From Lutimonas halocynthiae (GTDB taxonomy: Bacteria; Bacteroidota; Bacteroidia; Flavobacteriales; Flavobacteriaceae), in NCBI RefSeq assembly GCF_030409835.1, contig NZ_JAUFQO010000005.1:124001-188000 (forward strand): a stretch of 64,000 bases of DNA, written 5' to 3'. The position numbers and the translations under genes are program-made. Every line of letters starts with the position of its first letter. Positions within the stretch are counted from its first letter, which is position 1. The notes beneath the pieces are model-generated. The model was given only the letters and a program-made list of their open reading frames with translations. It ran no database searches and was not told where the DNA came from. Shown one piece after another: positions 44,158 through 53,155 of this stretch.

Positions 44158-44774
44158 TAGCTATAGATACTTACATTGAGGAATTTTCGACTAAAATCAA
44201 TCAAGACCAAAATCAGCCATGGGAATTGGTTCATAATTTGGAGCCAATTATTGAAGGAATGATCGCCGAACTTGATGATGATTTTATTATTGATAACAGC
44301 ATTGCCATCCATAAAACAGCGAAGATTGAATCAAACGTAATTTTAAAGGGGCCTATAATCATTGGTAAGGATTGTTTTATCGGTGCAAATTCATATTTGA
44401 GAAATGGTGTGATTTTAGGCGAATCAGCCAGAGTAGGAACAAGCTGCGAAATAAAATCATCTATTATTTTTGATCATAGTGCTGTGGCTCATTTTAATTT
44501 TATTGGAGATAGTATCATTGGTAGTCATGTTAATTTTGAAGCAGGATCTATTACAGCAAATCACTTTAATGAACGTGAAAATAAGGCTATTTTTGTTCTG
44601 TATGAGGCTGATGTGATCAATACGGGTGTCCACAAATTCGGAGCACTTATAGGGGATGGCACTAAAATAGGAGCCAATGCAGTATTATCTCCTGGCACAT
44701 TACTACCAAGAAAATCAATTGTAAAAAGACTTGAACTGATTGAGCAAGTGAGTGTTAATTCTTCTGATGAATAG
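44154..44774 (+). CDS. Left-handed beta-helix acyl/nucleotidyl transferase-like protein (GlmU C-terminal/LpxA type)
   Basis: A 206-aa protein. Residues about 50-195 hold hexapeptide repeats of a left-handed beta-helix (AKIESNVILKGPIIIGKDCF, NGVILGESARVGTSCEIK, GALIGDGTKIGANAVLSPGT), similar to the GlmU acetyltransferase half. A charged N-terminal part resembles a linker. No nucleotidyl-transferase domain is present. It may be an acyltransferase for a sugar nucleotide, but the acceptor is unknown. Overlaps VOC by 4 nt. Confidence 0.8.
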   Translation: MIAIDTYIEEFSTKINQDQNQPWELVHNLEPIIEGMIAELDDDFIIDNSIAIHKTAKIESNVILKGPIIIGKDCFIGANSYLRNGVILGESARVGTSCEIKSSIIFDHSAVAHFNFIGDSIIGSHVNFEAGSITANHFNERENKAIFVLYEADVINTGVHKFGALIGDGTKIGANAVLSPGTLLPRKSIVKRLELIEQVSVNSSDE

Positions 44775-44829
44775 CATTTTTTTGACAATTCTTTATTAAC
44801 TTGAGGAGGAAGATTCAAAACGCCTGGTT

Positions 44830-45291
44830 ATGAAACAATTTTTCTTGCTTTGCTTTATTGTGTTATTCACTTCTTGTGCTCATGATAAATCAAGCCCTGA
44901 GGAAATTCTTGATTCGCATCCATATTTGATTGGGGAGTGGTCAGGAGTTGGAGGTTTTATGCACGTGGATTTTGCTAAATCTATGGGAGAAGTTCCGGTA
45001 GAAATTAACATAGCTGCTTATAACAACATCAGTGCAAAAATCGGAGAAGCCCATTTGATTCAGATTGAAATTGCTAAGGCTAATTACGGTATTGAACTAA
45101 GAGGTGTTTTGGATGCCAGGATAAAAGAGACTATTGATTTTGAGAAAGACCATGTGGTATTTTTACTGGTTTTACCAGATGAAAATCGTCAAAACTTAAA
45201 AGTGATCGATGCGAATTTTCACGTTAAGTCAAACTACGCATTTGACTTTGGTATGAGGGTTGGCGGGGTCATGCTTAGAAAACAAGAATGA
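44830..45291 (+). CDS. Hypothetical lipoprotein
   Basis: A 153-aa lipoprotein (lipobox FTS-C). DSHPYLIGEWSGVGGFMHVD and a C-terminal GMRVGGVMLRKQE suggest a beta-rich small-ligand or lipocalin-like fold; I do not recognise a family. A GAGGAGG stretch at about 44802 is too far upstream to be a normal ribosome site. The nitrilase gene starts 7 nt downstream. Confidence 0.65.
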   Translation: MKQFFLLCFIVLFTSCAHDKSSPEEILDSHPYLIGEWSGVGGFMHVDFAKSMGEVPVEINIAAYNNISAKIGEAHLIQIEIAKANYGIELRGVLDARIKETIDFEKDHVVFLLVLPDENRQNLKVIDANFHVKSNYAFDFGMRVGGVMLRKQE

Positions 45292-45298
45292 TAGAACT

Positions 45299-46213
45299 AT
45301 GAATAATATTAAAAAGGTGGCAGCGGCTCAGGTATCTCCTGTGTTTTTAAACAAAGAAGAAACCATAGAAAAAGCCTGTAAAGTAATTCTGGAGGCAGGT
45401 GCAGCTGGAGCAGAACTCATTGTTTTTCCGGAGGCTTTTGTTTCGGGTTATCCTGATTGGGTCTGGCTTATTCCAAATAGCAAAGGCGGCGAGCTCAATA
45501 AGTTATATGTCGAACTGGTAGAAAATGCAATTTCAGTTGGAGACACCAGTACGAAAAAGCTTTGCAAAGCTGCTAAAACCGCAGGGATACATGTGGTCAT
45601 GGGAATGCATGAACGAAATTCAGAAACGAGTAATGCCAGTCTTTTTAACAGTTTACTTTTTATAGATGATCAGGGAGAGATTATTGGAAAGCACAGAAAA
45701 TTAATACCCACTGGGGGAGAGCGACTTATCTGGGCGCAGGGAGATGGACAGACCTTAAAAGCCTACGATACTTCTGTTGGCAAATTAGCCGGCCTTGTTT
45801 GCTGGGAGAATTTTATGCCCTTGGCTCGAAATTGCATATATGAGCAGGGGGCCCAGATATTGGCTACACCTACCTGGGATAAAAGCCCAAATTGGCTGCA
45901 AAGTATGCAGCATATAGCGCGTGAAGGGGGGCTATTTATCATTTCTGCGTGTATGCCGCTAAAAATGGATGACATTCCTGATCGTTATGATTTTAAAAAA
46001 TTATATCCTGAAGGAAGGGAGTGGGTCAATGTGGGCAATAGTTGCATCATTGCTCCCAATGGAAAATTATTAGCCGGGCCTGTTGAAGCAAAAGAACAGA
46101 TCGTCTATGCTGAAATAGACCTAAAGGATATCATACACGCCAAAAGGATGTTTGACGCTACAGGACACTATGCCAGACCAGATGTTTTTGAGTTCAACCT
46201 TCGAAAGAAGTAA
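45299..46213 (+). CDS. Nitrilase family carbon-nitrogen hydrolase
   Basis: A 304-aa enzyme. The ATG at 45299 is preferred over an upstream frame that overlaps the lipoprotein gene. The catalytic triad is complete: Glu45 (FPEAFVSGYP), Lys134 (KHRKLIPTG), Cys168 (GLVCWENFMPLAR). The CWEN-x-MPL block and FVSGYPDW match true nitrilases (R-CN to carboxylate and ammonia) more than amidases. Substrate unknown. It sits at the head of a run of amide and nitrile hydrolase genes. Confidence 0.88.
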   Translation: MNNIKKVAAAQVSPVFLNKEETIEKACKVILEAGAAGAELIVFPEAFVSGYPDWVWLIPNSKGGELNKLYVELVENAISVGDTSTKKLCKAAKTAGIHVVMGMHERNSETSNASLFNSLLFIDDQGEIIGKHRKLIPTGGERLIWAQGDGQTLKAYDTSVGKLAGLVCWENFMPLARNCIYEQGAQILATPTWDKSPNWLQSMQHIAREGGLFIISACMPLKMDDIPDRYDFKKLYPEGREWVNVGNSCIIAPNGKLLAGPVEAKEQIVYAEIDLKDIIHAKRMFDATGHYARPDVFEFNLRKK

Positions 46214-46330
46214 TATTTTACGAATATTTTATTAGAATTTAAACTTTTTAATGAGTTAGTTGAATTGACTGGAACTAGAATTTGAGTCGTTTTTATTTAG
46301 TAAATTAAGGGTCTTAATTTGCGATTATTT

Positions 46331-48742
46331 ATGAAGTACTTAAAGTTTTTTCTTTCTCTTATACTTGCGATTTCCGTCCTTTATGGCTTAAATAATAAAT
46401 TTGGTTCGATTCCTCCCATTGGGAAATTTCTGAACCCTTATTCTGGATTTTGGCAAAATGAAACAGACGAGTCTATTGAAGGTACAGTGCTTATTAATGG
46501 TCTTAAAGATCAAGTAACTGTTCATTATGATGCGCAATTAATTCCTCATGTATTTGCGAAGAACGATGCAGATTTATATAGGGCTCAGGGGTTTATAACG
46601 GCAAAGCATAGACTGTGGCAAATGGAATTTCAGACGCATAGTGCGGCAGGGCGGATTTCCGAAATCATAGGTGAAGCAGCTTTGGATTATGACCGTAAAG
46701 AAAGAAGGATGGGTATGGAGTTTGGTGCAGAGCAGGCTCTTAAGGCAATGCGTGAAGATCCAAAAACAGCAGAACTAGTTGAAGCCTATGCATCGGGTGT
46801 AAATGACTATATAAATCAATTGGATGATAAGGACATCCCTGTGGAATATAAGTTGCTTGACTATAAGCCAGAACAATGGAGTTCTAAAAAAACAGCTTTG
46901 TTATTAATGCTCATGACCAAAGATCTGGCATCATCTGACAACGATCTCGAACGCACGAATGCCTTAAGAATATTTGGCAAGGAAAAATTTGATTTTTTAT
47001 TCCCGGATTACCTTAATGATGGAGAACCTGTGATCCCTGAAGATACTGATTGGAGCTTTATTGATGTCCCGATGACGGAAACTCCAGTTCCTGAGATGGT
47101 TATGGATTCTATTTCTATGGTTATTGAAAAACCTGACCCTGATAATGGGAGCAATAATTGGGCGGTTTCTGGAGCTAAATCCTATTCAGGAAATCCAATT
47201 TTGGCCAATGATCCGCATTTGAGTTTAAGCTTACCTTCAATTTGGTTCGTAATGCAGCTCAGTACTCCTGAGCACAATGCTTTTGGAGCTACCTTGCCCG
47301 GTGCTTTAGGTGTTATTTCAGGTTTTAACAATCACATATCATGGGGTGAAACGAACGCCAGGAGAGATCTCGTGGATTGGTATAAAATTGAATTTGACAA
47401 GACTGATCCATCAAAATATAAGCATGATGAGCAATGGAAGGATGTTTCTTTTCGCATGGAAGAGATTAAAATCAGAGGTGAGATGCCATTTAAAGATACG
47501 GTTCGATACACGCATCATGGGCCCGTGACTTATGATGATAAATTTATGGGAAATGACAGGTATCAGGGTTATGCCATGAAATGGATAGGTCATCATGGCG
47601 GAAATAACCAAAGGACATTTCTAGAATTGAATAGCGCCAAGAATTATGATGATTATGTGAATGCGTTGTCACATTATGCTACGCCTGCACAGAACTTTGT
47701 ATTTGCTTCTGTAGACGGAGATATTGCATTATGGATTCAAGGTAAGTTTCCAAATAAATGGAATGGGCAAGGTAAGTTTTTAATGGATGGTAGCAATCCA
47801 GAACACGATTGGCAAGGATTTATTCCTCAGCGTTTTAATGTGCATACAAAGAATCCTAAACGAGGTTTTGTTAGTTCTGCTAATCAGCGTCCTGTGAATG
47901 ATGCTTATCCGTATTATGTAATTGATGATTTCTATGAGAACTATAGAAACCGTGTAATTAATGACTTTTTTAATACTAAGGAGAAATTTGAAATCCAAGA
48001 TTTTAAAGATTTACACAATAATAATTACAATTTAAAAGCTGCGGAAATTTTGCCGTATATGATTGCGAGTATAAAAAGTGATGACTTGAATGACGAAGAA
48101 TCAAAGATGCTAGGCGAAGTGAAGGCCTGGAATTATATGAACAATATGGATGAGGTTGGCCCTAGCATTTGGTCTTATTGGTGGTGGAATTTTAACAATC
48201 TGTTATGGGATGAGTTCGATATTAAAGATGTGGCGATGGCTAGGCCAGGATCTTATCATACGATTTCTTTATTAAAGAATAACGCCATGGATTCCTTTAT
48301 CGATATGAAGAATACCCCAAAAATCGAAAAGGCTGATGACCTGTTTTTGATCAGTTTTAAGGAAACGGTTGCATCATTGACGAAGTGGAAAACTGAAAAC
48401 GGGGATTATAATTGGAACGCATATAAAGCAACTCATGTTGATCATTTGTTACAAGGTTTACCAGCCTTTTCAAGATTTAATATCCCTATTGGTGGAGGCT
48501 CTGGAATTGTGAATGCAACCAAAGAAAACCATGGCCCTTCATGGCGTATGATTGTTGAGATGAGCAGCCCGCCAAAAGCCTTGGGGATTTACCCTGGAGG
48601 TCAGTCGGGTAATCCTGGTAGTATGCATTACGATGATTTTATAGATACCTGGGCAGCGGGGAATTACCATGAGCTGAACTTTATGCAATCTGCAGAAAAA
48701 ACCGAATTCGTGATAGGTACACAAACATTAAACTCAAACTAA
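46331..48742 (+). CDS. Penicillin acylase family Ntn-hydrolase
   Basis: An 803-aa precursor. The ATG at 46331 gives a signal peptide (MKYLKFFLSLILAISVL) and is preferred to the TTG at 46319. The N-terminal alpha chain includes HYDAQLIPHVFAKNDADLYR and KHRLWQMEFQTHSAAGRISE. The self-cleavage site is GSNNWAVSG, giving Ser274 as the N-terminal nucleophile of the beta chain, followed by NDPHLSLSLPSIWF and RRDLVDWYK. The tail GSMHYDDFIDTWAAGNYHEL is typical of the family. Such enzymes hydrolyse N-acyl amides, including acyl-homoserine lactones and penicillins; the true substrate is unknown. Confidence 0.9.
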   Translation: MKYLKFFLSLILAISVLYGLNNKFGSIPPIGKFLNPYSGFWQNETDESIEGTVLINGLKDQVTVHYDAQLIPHVFAKNDADLYRAQGFITAKHRLWQMEFQTHSAAGRISEIIGEAALDYDRKERRMGMEFGAEQALKAMREDPKTAELVEAYASGVNDYINQLDDKDIPVEYKLLDYKPEQWSSKKTALLLMLMTKDLASSDNDLERTNALRIFGKEKFDFLFPDYLNDGEPVIPEDTDWSFIDVPMTETPVPEMVMDSISMVIEKPDPDNGSNNWAVSGAKSYSGNPILANDPHLSLSLPSIWFVMQLSTPEHNAFGATLPGALGVISGFNNHISWGETNARRDLVDWYKIEFDKTDPSKYKHDEQWKDVSFRMEEIKIRGEMPFKDTVRYTHHGPVTYDDKFMGNDRYQGYAMKWIGHHGGNNQRTFLELNSAKNYDDYVNALSHYATPAQNFVFASVDGDIALWIQGKFPNKWNGQGKFLMDGSNPEHDWQGFIPQRFNVHTKNPKRGFVSSANQRPVNDAYPYYVIDDFYENYRNRVINDFFNTKEKFEIQDFKDLHNNNYNLKAAEILPYMIASIKSDDLNDEESKMLGEVKAWNYMNNMDEVGPSIWSYWWWNFNNLLWDEFDIKDVAMARPGSYHTISLLKNNAMDSFIDMKNTPKIEKADDLFLISFKETVASLTKWKTENGDYNWNAYKATHVDHLLQGLPAFSRFNIPIGGGSGIVNATKENHGPSWRMIVEMSSPPKALGIYPGGQSGNPGSMHYDDFIDTWAAGNYHELNFMQSAEKTEFVIGTQTLNSN

Positions 48743-49096
48743 ATGAACAATACGAGCCTTAATTTTTTGACGACTCTTTTTCTGGCAATACTGTTTTCTT
48801 TCTTCATGCCTTGGTGGTCAGTTATGTTAGCTGCATTATTGGCTGGATTGTTTTTTTCTGTAAAAGGTATTTCAGTATTTCTCGTTCCTTTCTCAGCGAT
48901 TTTTTTCTATTGGATAGTGTATGCTTTTATTTTGTCAAATGGCAATGATTTTATCTTGGCAAAAAAAATAGCAGTGTTACTGCCTCTCGGAGGTAATGCC
49001 TACGCATTAATTTTAGTAACCGCTATTGTTGGAGGTATAGCCGGCGGAGTTGCTGGTGTCTTAGGGAAACAGAGTAAATTACTTTTTGAAAAATAA
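48743..49096 (+). CDS. Small membrane protein
   Basis: A 117-aa hydrophobic protein with about four membrane helices (TTLFLAILFSFFMPWWSVML, VFLVPFSAIFFYWIVYAFIL). Its ATG directly follows the penicillin acylase stop (0-nt gap), implying the same transcript and close coupling. The Gly-rich C-terminal GGIAGGVAGVLGKQSK is noticeable. I do not recognise a family. Confidence 0.72.
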   Translation: MNNTSLNFLTTLFLAILFSFFMPWWSVMLAALLAGLFFSVKGISVFLVPFSAIFFYWIVYAFILSNGNDFILAKKIAVLLPLGGNAYALILVTAIVGGIAGGVAGVLGKQSKLLFEK

Positions 49097-49137
49097 ATAA
49101 ACCAAAAACAGCTTATTAACCAACTTACAACCAGAAC

Positions 49138-50316
49138 ATGAGAAAAATTATTAGCCTATCATTATTATTGCTATGCATCAGTATTTTACACGCTCAAAAA
49201 CCAAGAGCCAGAGATTTAGGGGTGCCCTTTAAGGGAACCACTGGAGAATTTAATGCCATTACTGATGTTAAGGGAGTAGAAGTGGGATACAGTACGATCA
49301 TCAAAGGCACTGGAAAGAATATCTTAGGAGAAGGCCCTATTAGAACAGGCGTTACTGCTATTTTCCCAAGAGGCAAAGCCAAAAAATTTAGCCCTGTCTA
49401 TGCGAATTGGTACAGTTTAAATGGTAATGGTGAGATGACAGGAACCACATGGGTAACAGAATCAGGTTTTTTAGAAACACCTGTAATGATTACCAATACG
49501 AATAGTGTAGGTGTAGTAAGAGATGCTGTTTTGAAATGGTATGTTGATACAGATTGGTATAGAGGAGAAACCTGGTGGTATACTTACCCAGTGGTTGGAG
49601 AGACCTATGATGGTTTTTTAAATGATATTTATGGTTTTCATGTGAAGGAATCACATGTGAGAGAAGCGATTAATGATGCCAAAGGAGGTGCCATAGAAGA
49701 AGGGAATGTGGGTGGAGGAACTGGTATGATGTGTCTTGGCTTTAAGGGCGGAACCGGGACCTCGTCAAGGGTTTTTAAAATAAATGATACAACTTATACA
49801 GTTGGGGCGCTTGTGCAATCAAATTTTGGGGCTAAGAGAAACTTGAGTATTGCTGGAGTGCCTGTTGGAATTGCCTTAAAAGACACTTTAAACTATGAAT
49901 ACAAAGCAGATCCTATCTCCCGACGACAAGAAGGAGATGGTTCAATTATCGTGGTGATCGCTACAGACGTTCCTTTATTGCCGCATCAATTAAAGCGGGT
50001 AGCTCAAAGAATACCTTTAGGTGTCGGTATCGTTGGTGGAAGAGGTAGTAATGGCTCAGGTGATATTTTTATTGCTTTTTCAACAGCCAATGAAAATGCT
50101 TTTCACCGCGATCACAAACAGAAAGTGGAGGTGATTTCTAATGATAAAACCTTCCCATTATTTGAAGCTACAGTACAGGTGGTAGAGGAGGCGATTATCA
50201 ATGCCATGGTTGCTGCGGAAACGATGGAAGGTATTCATGGGAACAAGGCTTATGCTTTGCCACATGATCTGCTTATTGAAACCCTTAAGAAGTACAATCG
50301 ATACGAGAAGAAATAA
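49138..50316 (+). CDS. P1 family peptidase (DmpA/BapA type, S58)
   Basis: A 392-aa exported protein (signal ending ILHAQ). P1 peptidases self-cleave at a Gly-Ser or Asn-Ser bond to form two chains. GVEVGYSTI, GNVGGGTGMMCLGFKGGTGT and the processing/nucleophile block GRGSNGSGDIFIAFSTAN (Ser307 in the GSGD turn) are all present. Family members are L-aminopeptidases with D-amidase or beta-peptidyl activity. The natural substrate is unknown. It lies 41 nt after the small membrane gene. Confidence 0.88.
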   Translation: MRKIISLSLLLLCISILHAQKPRARDLGVPFKGTTGEFNAITDVKGVEVGYSTIIKGTGKNILGEGPIRTGVTAIFPRGKAKKFSPVYANWYSLNGNGEMTGTTWVTESGFLETPVMITNTNSVGVVRDAVLKWYVDTDWYRGETWWYTYPVVGETYDGFLNDIYGFHVKESHVREAINDAKGGAIEEGNVGGGTGMMCLGFKGGTGTSSRVFKINDTTYTVGALVQSNFGAKRNLSIAGVPVGIALKDTLNYEYKADPISRRQEGDGSIIVVIATDVPLLPHQLKRVAQRIPLGVGIVGGRGSNGSGDIFIAFSTANENAFHRDHKQKVEVISNDKTFPLFEATVQVVEEAIINAMVAAETMEGIHGNKAYALPHDLLIETLKKYNRYEKK

Positions 50317-50400
50317 GTGAATAAGCTTTGAATTGGTAAGCTTTTAATAGCTAAGAATGCTTATTAAATCTTGTGAAATAGTTATATTGAAGACGTCTTT

Positions 50401-50408
50401 TAAATTTG
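50401..50408 (+). promoter_or_regulatory. -7 element TAAATTTG before PqqB-like MBL gene
   Basis: Exact TAnnTTTG match. TTG motifs upstream give spacers of 11 and 27 nt, not the ideal 17-23. The transcript would start near 50415, which favours the ATG at 50466 as the signal-peptide start. Confidence 0.3.
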
Positions 50409-50465
50409 TCCTTAATGAATAGATTAAACCTAATACAAATTGCGAACCAGCTAACAGCCAAGCGC

Positions 50466-51437
50466 ATGACAAGAATTCAAATCTATAGCGTTAATTTGAT
50501 CTGTCTCCTATTTTCTTTAATTACTTGGGGACAAGAGACAAGGACGATCCCCTTTAATGATTTAATTGATCCAAGTGTTTTTCTTATCGTTCTAGGAACG
50601 GTTCAAGATGCTGGTTCTCCGCATATAGCCTGTAAAAAAGAATGTTGTGCCCTCTTGTTTGAAAACCATGATGATAGCAGAAAAGTGGTTTCATTGGGTT
50701 TGGTGGATCAGATAAATTTTTCCAAGTATATCTTTGAGGCCACCCCTGATTTACCTACCCAGTTGAAGAAGTTAAAAAATAGAGGGATGGTAGACAATAA
50801 TGAAACTCCAGACGGTATATTTTTAACCCATGCGCATATTGGTCACTATACCGGATTGATGTATTTGGGCAAGGAGGCCATGAATGCGGAACAGGTTGCC
50901 GTTTTTGCCATGCCAAAAATGAAAGGATATCTTGAAACAAATGGGCCCTGGGATCAACTGGTAACTAATAAAAATATTTCGCTTAAAAGTTTAGAGAATC
51001 AGGTGAAATTTAAACTAAATCAAGATGTGAGTGTAACGCCATTGCTTGTGCCACATCGTGACGAGTATTCTGAAACGGTAGGTTATATAATTGAAGGGCC
51101 AAATAAAAAGGCTTTATTCTTACCTGATATCGACAAATGGGAGAAATGGGAGACCGATATTATTGAAATAGTCAAGACTGTTGATTATGCGTTTCTAGAT
51201 GCTACCTTTTATGATGGTGAAGAGATTAACAATAGAGCTATTAGTGAAATACCACATCCTTTTGTAATTGAAAGTATGGAAAAGTTTAGATGGCTCTCTC
51301 CAGAGGAGAAATCTAAAATAATATTTATCCACTTTAACCATACAAATCCGGTTTTAAGAGCTGAAAGCGAAGCCTCCAAGACTGTGATAAAAAAAGGATT
51401 CAGAATTGCGAGGACGGGAGATATATATGAACTGTAA
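50466..51437 (+). CDS. PqqB-like MBL-fold metallohydrolase, exported
   Basis: A 323-aa protein. From 50466 it opens with a signal peptide (MTRIQIYSVNLICLLFSL); an ATG at 50415 would extend it. VLGTVQDAGSPHIACKKECC is the PqqB-like start with a Cys cluster, and LTHAHIGHYTGLMYLG is the metal-binding loop, where Gly replaces the Asp of the usual HxHxDH. VPHRDEYSETVGYII, LFLPDID and FIHFNHTNP supply further ligands. No pqqA, C, D or E gene is nearby. The role may be a general oxidase or hydrolase; unknown. Confidence 0.8.
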   Translation: MTRIQIYSVNLICLLFSLITWGQETRTIPFNDLIDPSVFLIVLGTVQDAGSPHIACKKECCALLFENHDDSRKVVSLGLVDQINFSKYIFEATPDLPTQLKKLKNRGMVDNNETPDGIFLTHAHIGHYTGLMYLGKEAMNAEQVAVFAMPKMKGYLETNGPWDQLVTNKNISLKSLENQVKFKLNQDVSVTPLLVPHRDEYSETVGYIIEGPNKKALFLPDIDKWEKWETDIIEIVKTVDYAFLDATFYDGEEINNRAISEIPHPFVIESMEKFRWLSPEEKSKIIFIHFNHTNPVLRAESEASKTVIKKGFRIARTGDIYEL

Positions 51438-51482
51438 GAACTTGTAGTTTTTTTATTTTTAAACCAGATCGATTGCGCTAAG

Positions 51483-52115
51483 ATGGATACTTATAAAATC
51501 ACTTTTAAAACCTGGGATGCCATAGCCTCAGCTTATGAAAGGCAGTTTATGGATTTGAGTTTGTACAATGATAGCTATAAATTGTTTTTGTCTTCACTTG
51601 ATAAACCGAATGCCAGGATCTTAGAACTGGGATGTGGCCCGGGAATGATAACTCGCTTTATGATGCAACGATTTCCTGACCTGAATTATACTGCAACCGA
51701 TGTATCAGCTCAAATGATCAAAAGAGCTGAATCTAATGTTCCTCAAGTTAAATTTGAGGTATTGGATTGCAGAAATATGTCAAGCATGAAACAACAATTT
51801 GATGGCATTGTTTGCGGCTTTACGCTACCCTATTTATCGAAAGAAGATCGTTTAAAATTAGTTTCGGACTGTACTGAATTACTTTCAAATAAAGGTGTGC
51901 TCTATTTGAGTTATGTGGCAGGTAATCAAACAGAGCCAGTTTGTATGACCGATAAAGAAGGTAACAGCCTGTATTTTTTCTATCATCAGACTGAGGAACT
52001 CAAAAAAGAACTAGAGATGTATGGATTTCAACTAATTGATATCATTAGCTTGATTTATAAGAAAAAGGAGGATGTGGAGGAGGAGCACACTGTCATCATT
52101 GCCAGAAAAAAATAA
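51483..52115 (+). CDS. Class I SAM-dependent methyltransferase
   Basis: A 210-aa Rossmann methyltransferase. FKTWDAIASAYERQFMDLSL opens it, motif I is LELGCGPG, motif II TATDVSAQMIKRA, and motif IV DGIVCGFTLPYLSKED. It resembles trans-aconitate or UbiE-type small-molecule methyltransferases. Substrate unknown. It lies 45 nt after the PqqB-like gene. Confidence 0.86.
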   Translation: MDTYKITFKTWDAIASAYERQFMDLSLYNDSYKLFLSSLDKPNARILELGCGPGMITRFMMQRFPDLNYTATDVSAQMIKRAESNVPQVKFEVLDCRNMSSMKQQFDGIVCGFTLPYLSKEDRLKLVSDCTELLSNKGVLYLSYVAGNQTEPVCMTDKEGNSLYFFYHQTEELKKELEMYGFQLIDIISLIYKKKEDVEEEHTVIIARKK

Positions 52116-52193
52116 CAGGATCAGTAATTTTGTAGCCTGATCTTAGAAAAGGTTTATTATTTTTAATGCGGGTTTAAATCTCGTTTGCAAACT

Positions 52194-52724
52194 ATGATTC
52201 AATTCGAACATTATGCTTTAAGGCTCCTTACAATGGAGGATCTCGAGGCTTACTTCAACATGATGTCAAGAAACAGAGAGCGCCTTCTGCAGTATTTTGC
52301 AGGTACGGTTTCCAAAACGAAAAATTTTGATGACACAAAAGAATTTCTGATAGACATGGAAAAGAGAATAAAGGAAAGAAGCTATTTTCCTTATGTTCTG
52401 GTTGACAACGACACTGTATCATTGATTGGGTTTTATGACCTTAAGAATATCGAATGGTCAGTTCCGAAGACAGAGATCGGTTATTTTATTGACCTTGAAT
52501 ATACAGGGAAAGGAATAGGAGCAAAAGCCTTGAAGGTCTTTTCTGATCACTGCTTTTCAGAATATGGTTTCGAGAAATTGTTTTTACGAACCCATGAAAG
52601 TAATCTGCCGGCGAGAAGGATTGCTGAGAAATCTGGATTCGAAATTGAGGGTACTATTCGTAAAGATTACAAGACTTCATCTGGTGAATTGGTAGATGTC
52701 TTGTATTATGGATTGATACAATAA
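52194..52724 (+). CDS. GNAT family N-acetyltransferase, RimL-like
   Basis: A 176-aa acetyltransferase. The ATG at 52194 is chosen over a TTG at 52185. YALRLLTMEDLEAYFNMM begins the fold. The acetyl-CoA loop is YTGKGIGAKAL, and LRTHESNLPARRIAEKSGF is the typical RimL block, ending GTIRKDYKTSSGELVDVLYY. A ribosomal-protein or small-molecule substrate is possible. Confidence 0.86.
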   Translation: MIQFEHYALRLLTMEDLEAYFNMMSRNRERLLQYFAGTVSKTKNFDDTKEFLIDMEKRIKERSYFPYVLVDNDTVSLIGFYDLKNIEWSVPKTEIGYFIDLEYTGKGIGAKALKVFSDHCFSEYGFEKLFLRTHESNLPARRIAEKSGFEIEGTIRKDYKTSSGELVDVLYYGLIQ

Positions 52725-52743
52725 AAATAGTCAGGATATAGTG

Positions 52744-53091
52744 ATGAAGAAACAAACGGTTCAAGAATTTTTAGATGCTTTGGTATTAACAGATCCTCAA
52801 AAGCATGGTATAGTCATGCAGTTAAGGGCTAAGGTGAAGCATCTTGAGCCAGCTATTCAGGAAAGAATGATGTATGGTGGGATTATGTTGTCGTTAGAAG
52901 AAGATTTAGGTGGTATTTTTGTTTATAAAAATCATGTTTCGCTTGAATTTGGTCAAGGTTATAGATTTGATGATCCTGATGGGATATTGCAAGGAGGTGG
53001 GAAATACCGACGCCATGTCAAAATTAAAACAAGCCAGGATCTAGCTTTTATAAAGATTGATTCTTTCCTGAATCAAATGCTAAGTTTGTAA
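52744..53091 (+). CDS. DUF1801 domain protein
   Basis: A 115-aa protein, the second DUF1801 in the window. TVQEFLDALVLTDPQKHGIV and KHLEPAIQERMMYGGIMLSL resemble the YdhG core, and GGGKYRRHVKIKTSQDLAFI is the usual C-terminal block. GTGATG at 52741 gives two possible starts. It precedes the beta-lactamase gene. Confidence 0.78.
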   Translation: MKKQTVQEFLDALVLTDPQKHGIVMQLRAKVKHLEPAIQERMMYGGIMLSLEEDLGGIFVYKNHVSLEFGQGYRFDDPDGILQGGGKYRRHVKIKTSQDLAFIKIDSFLNQMLSL

Positions 53092-53155
53092 TGTGGATCT
53101 ATTAGAATATTACTGAGCACATTCTTAAGCGGTGTGCAAAAACAAATCACATTCA

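Noticed and set aside
50323-50343. AAGCTT repeat pair after the P1 peptidase as a terminator
   Set aside because: Only 6-bp arms made of a self-complementary site, 9-nt loop and a weak T-tract.
50466-51437. PQQ biosynthesis locus
   Set aside because: Only a PqqB-like protein is present, exported and with an altered metal motif; no pqqA, C, D or E.
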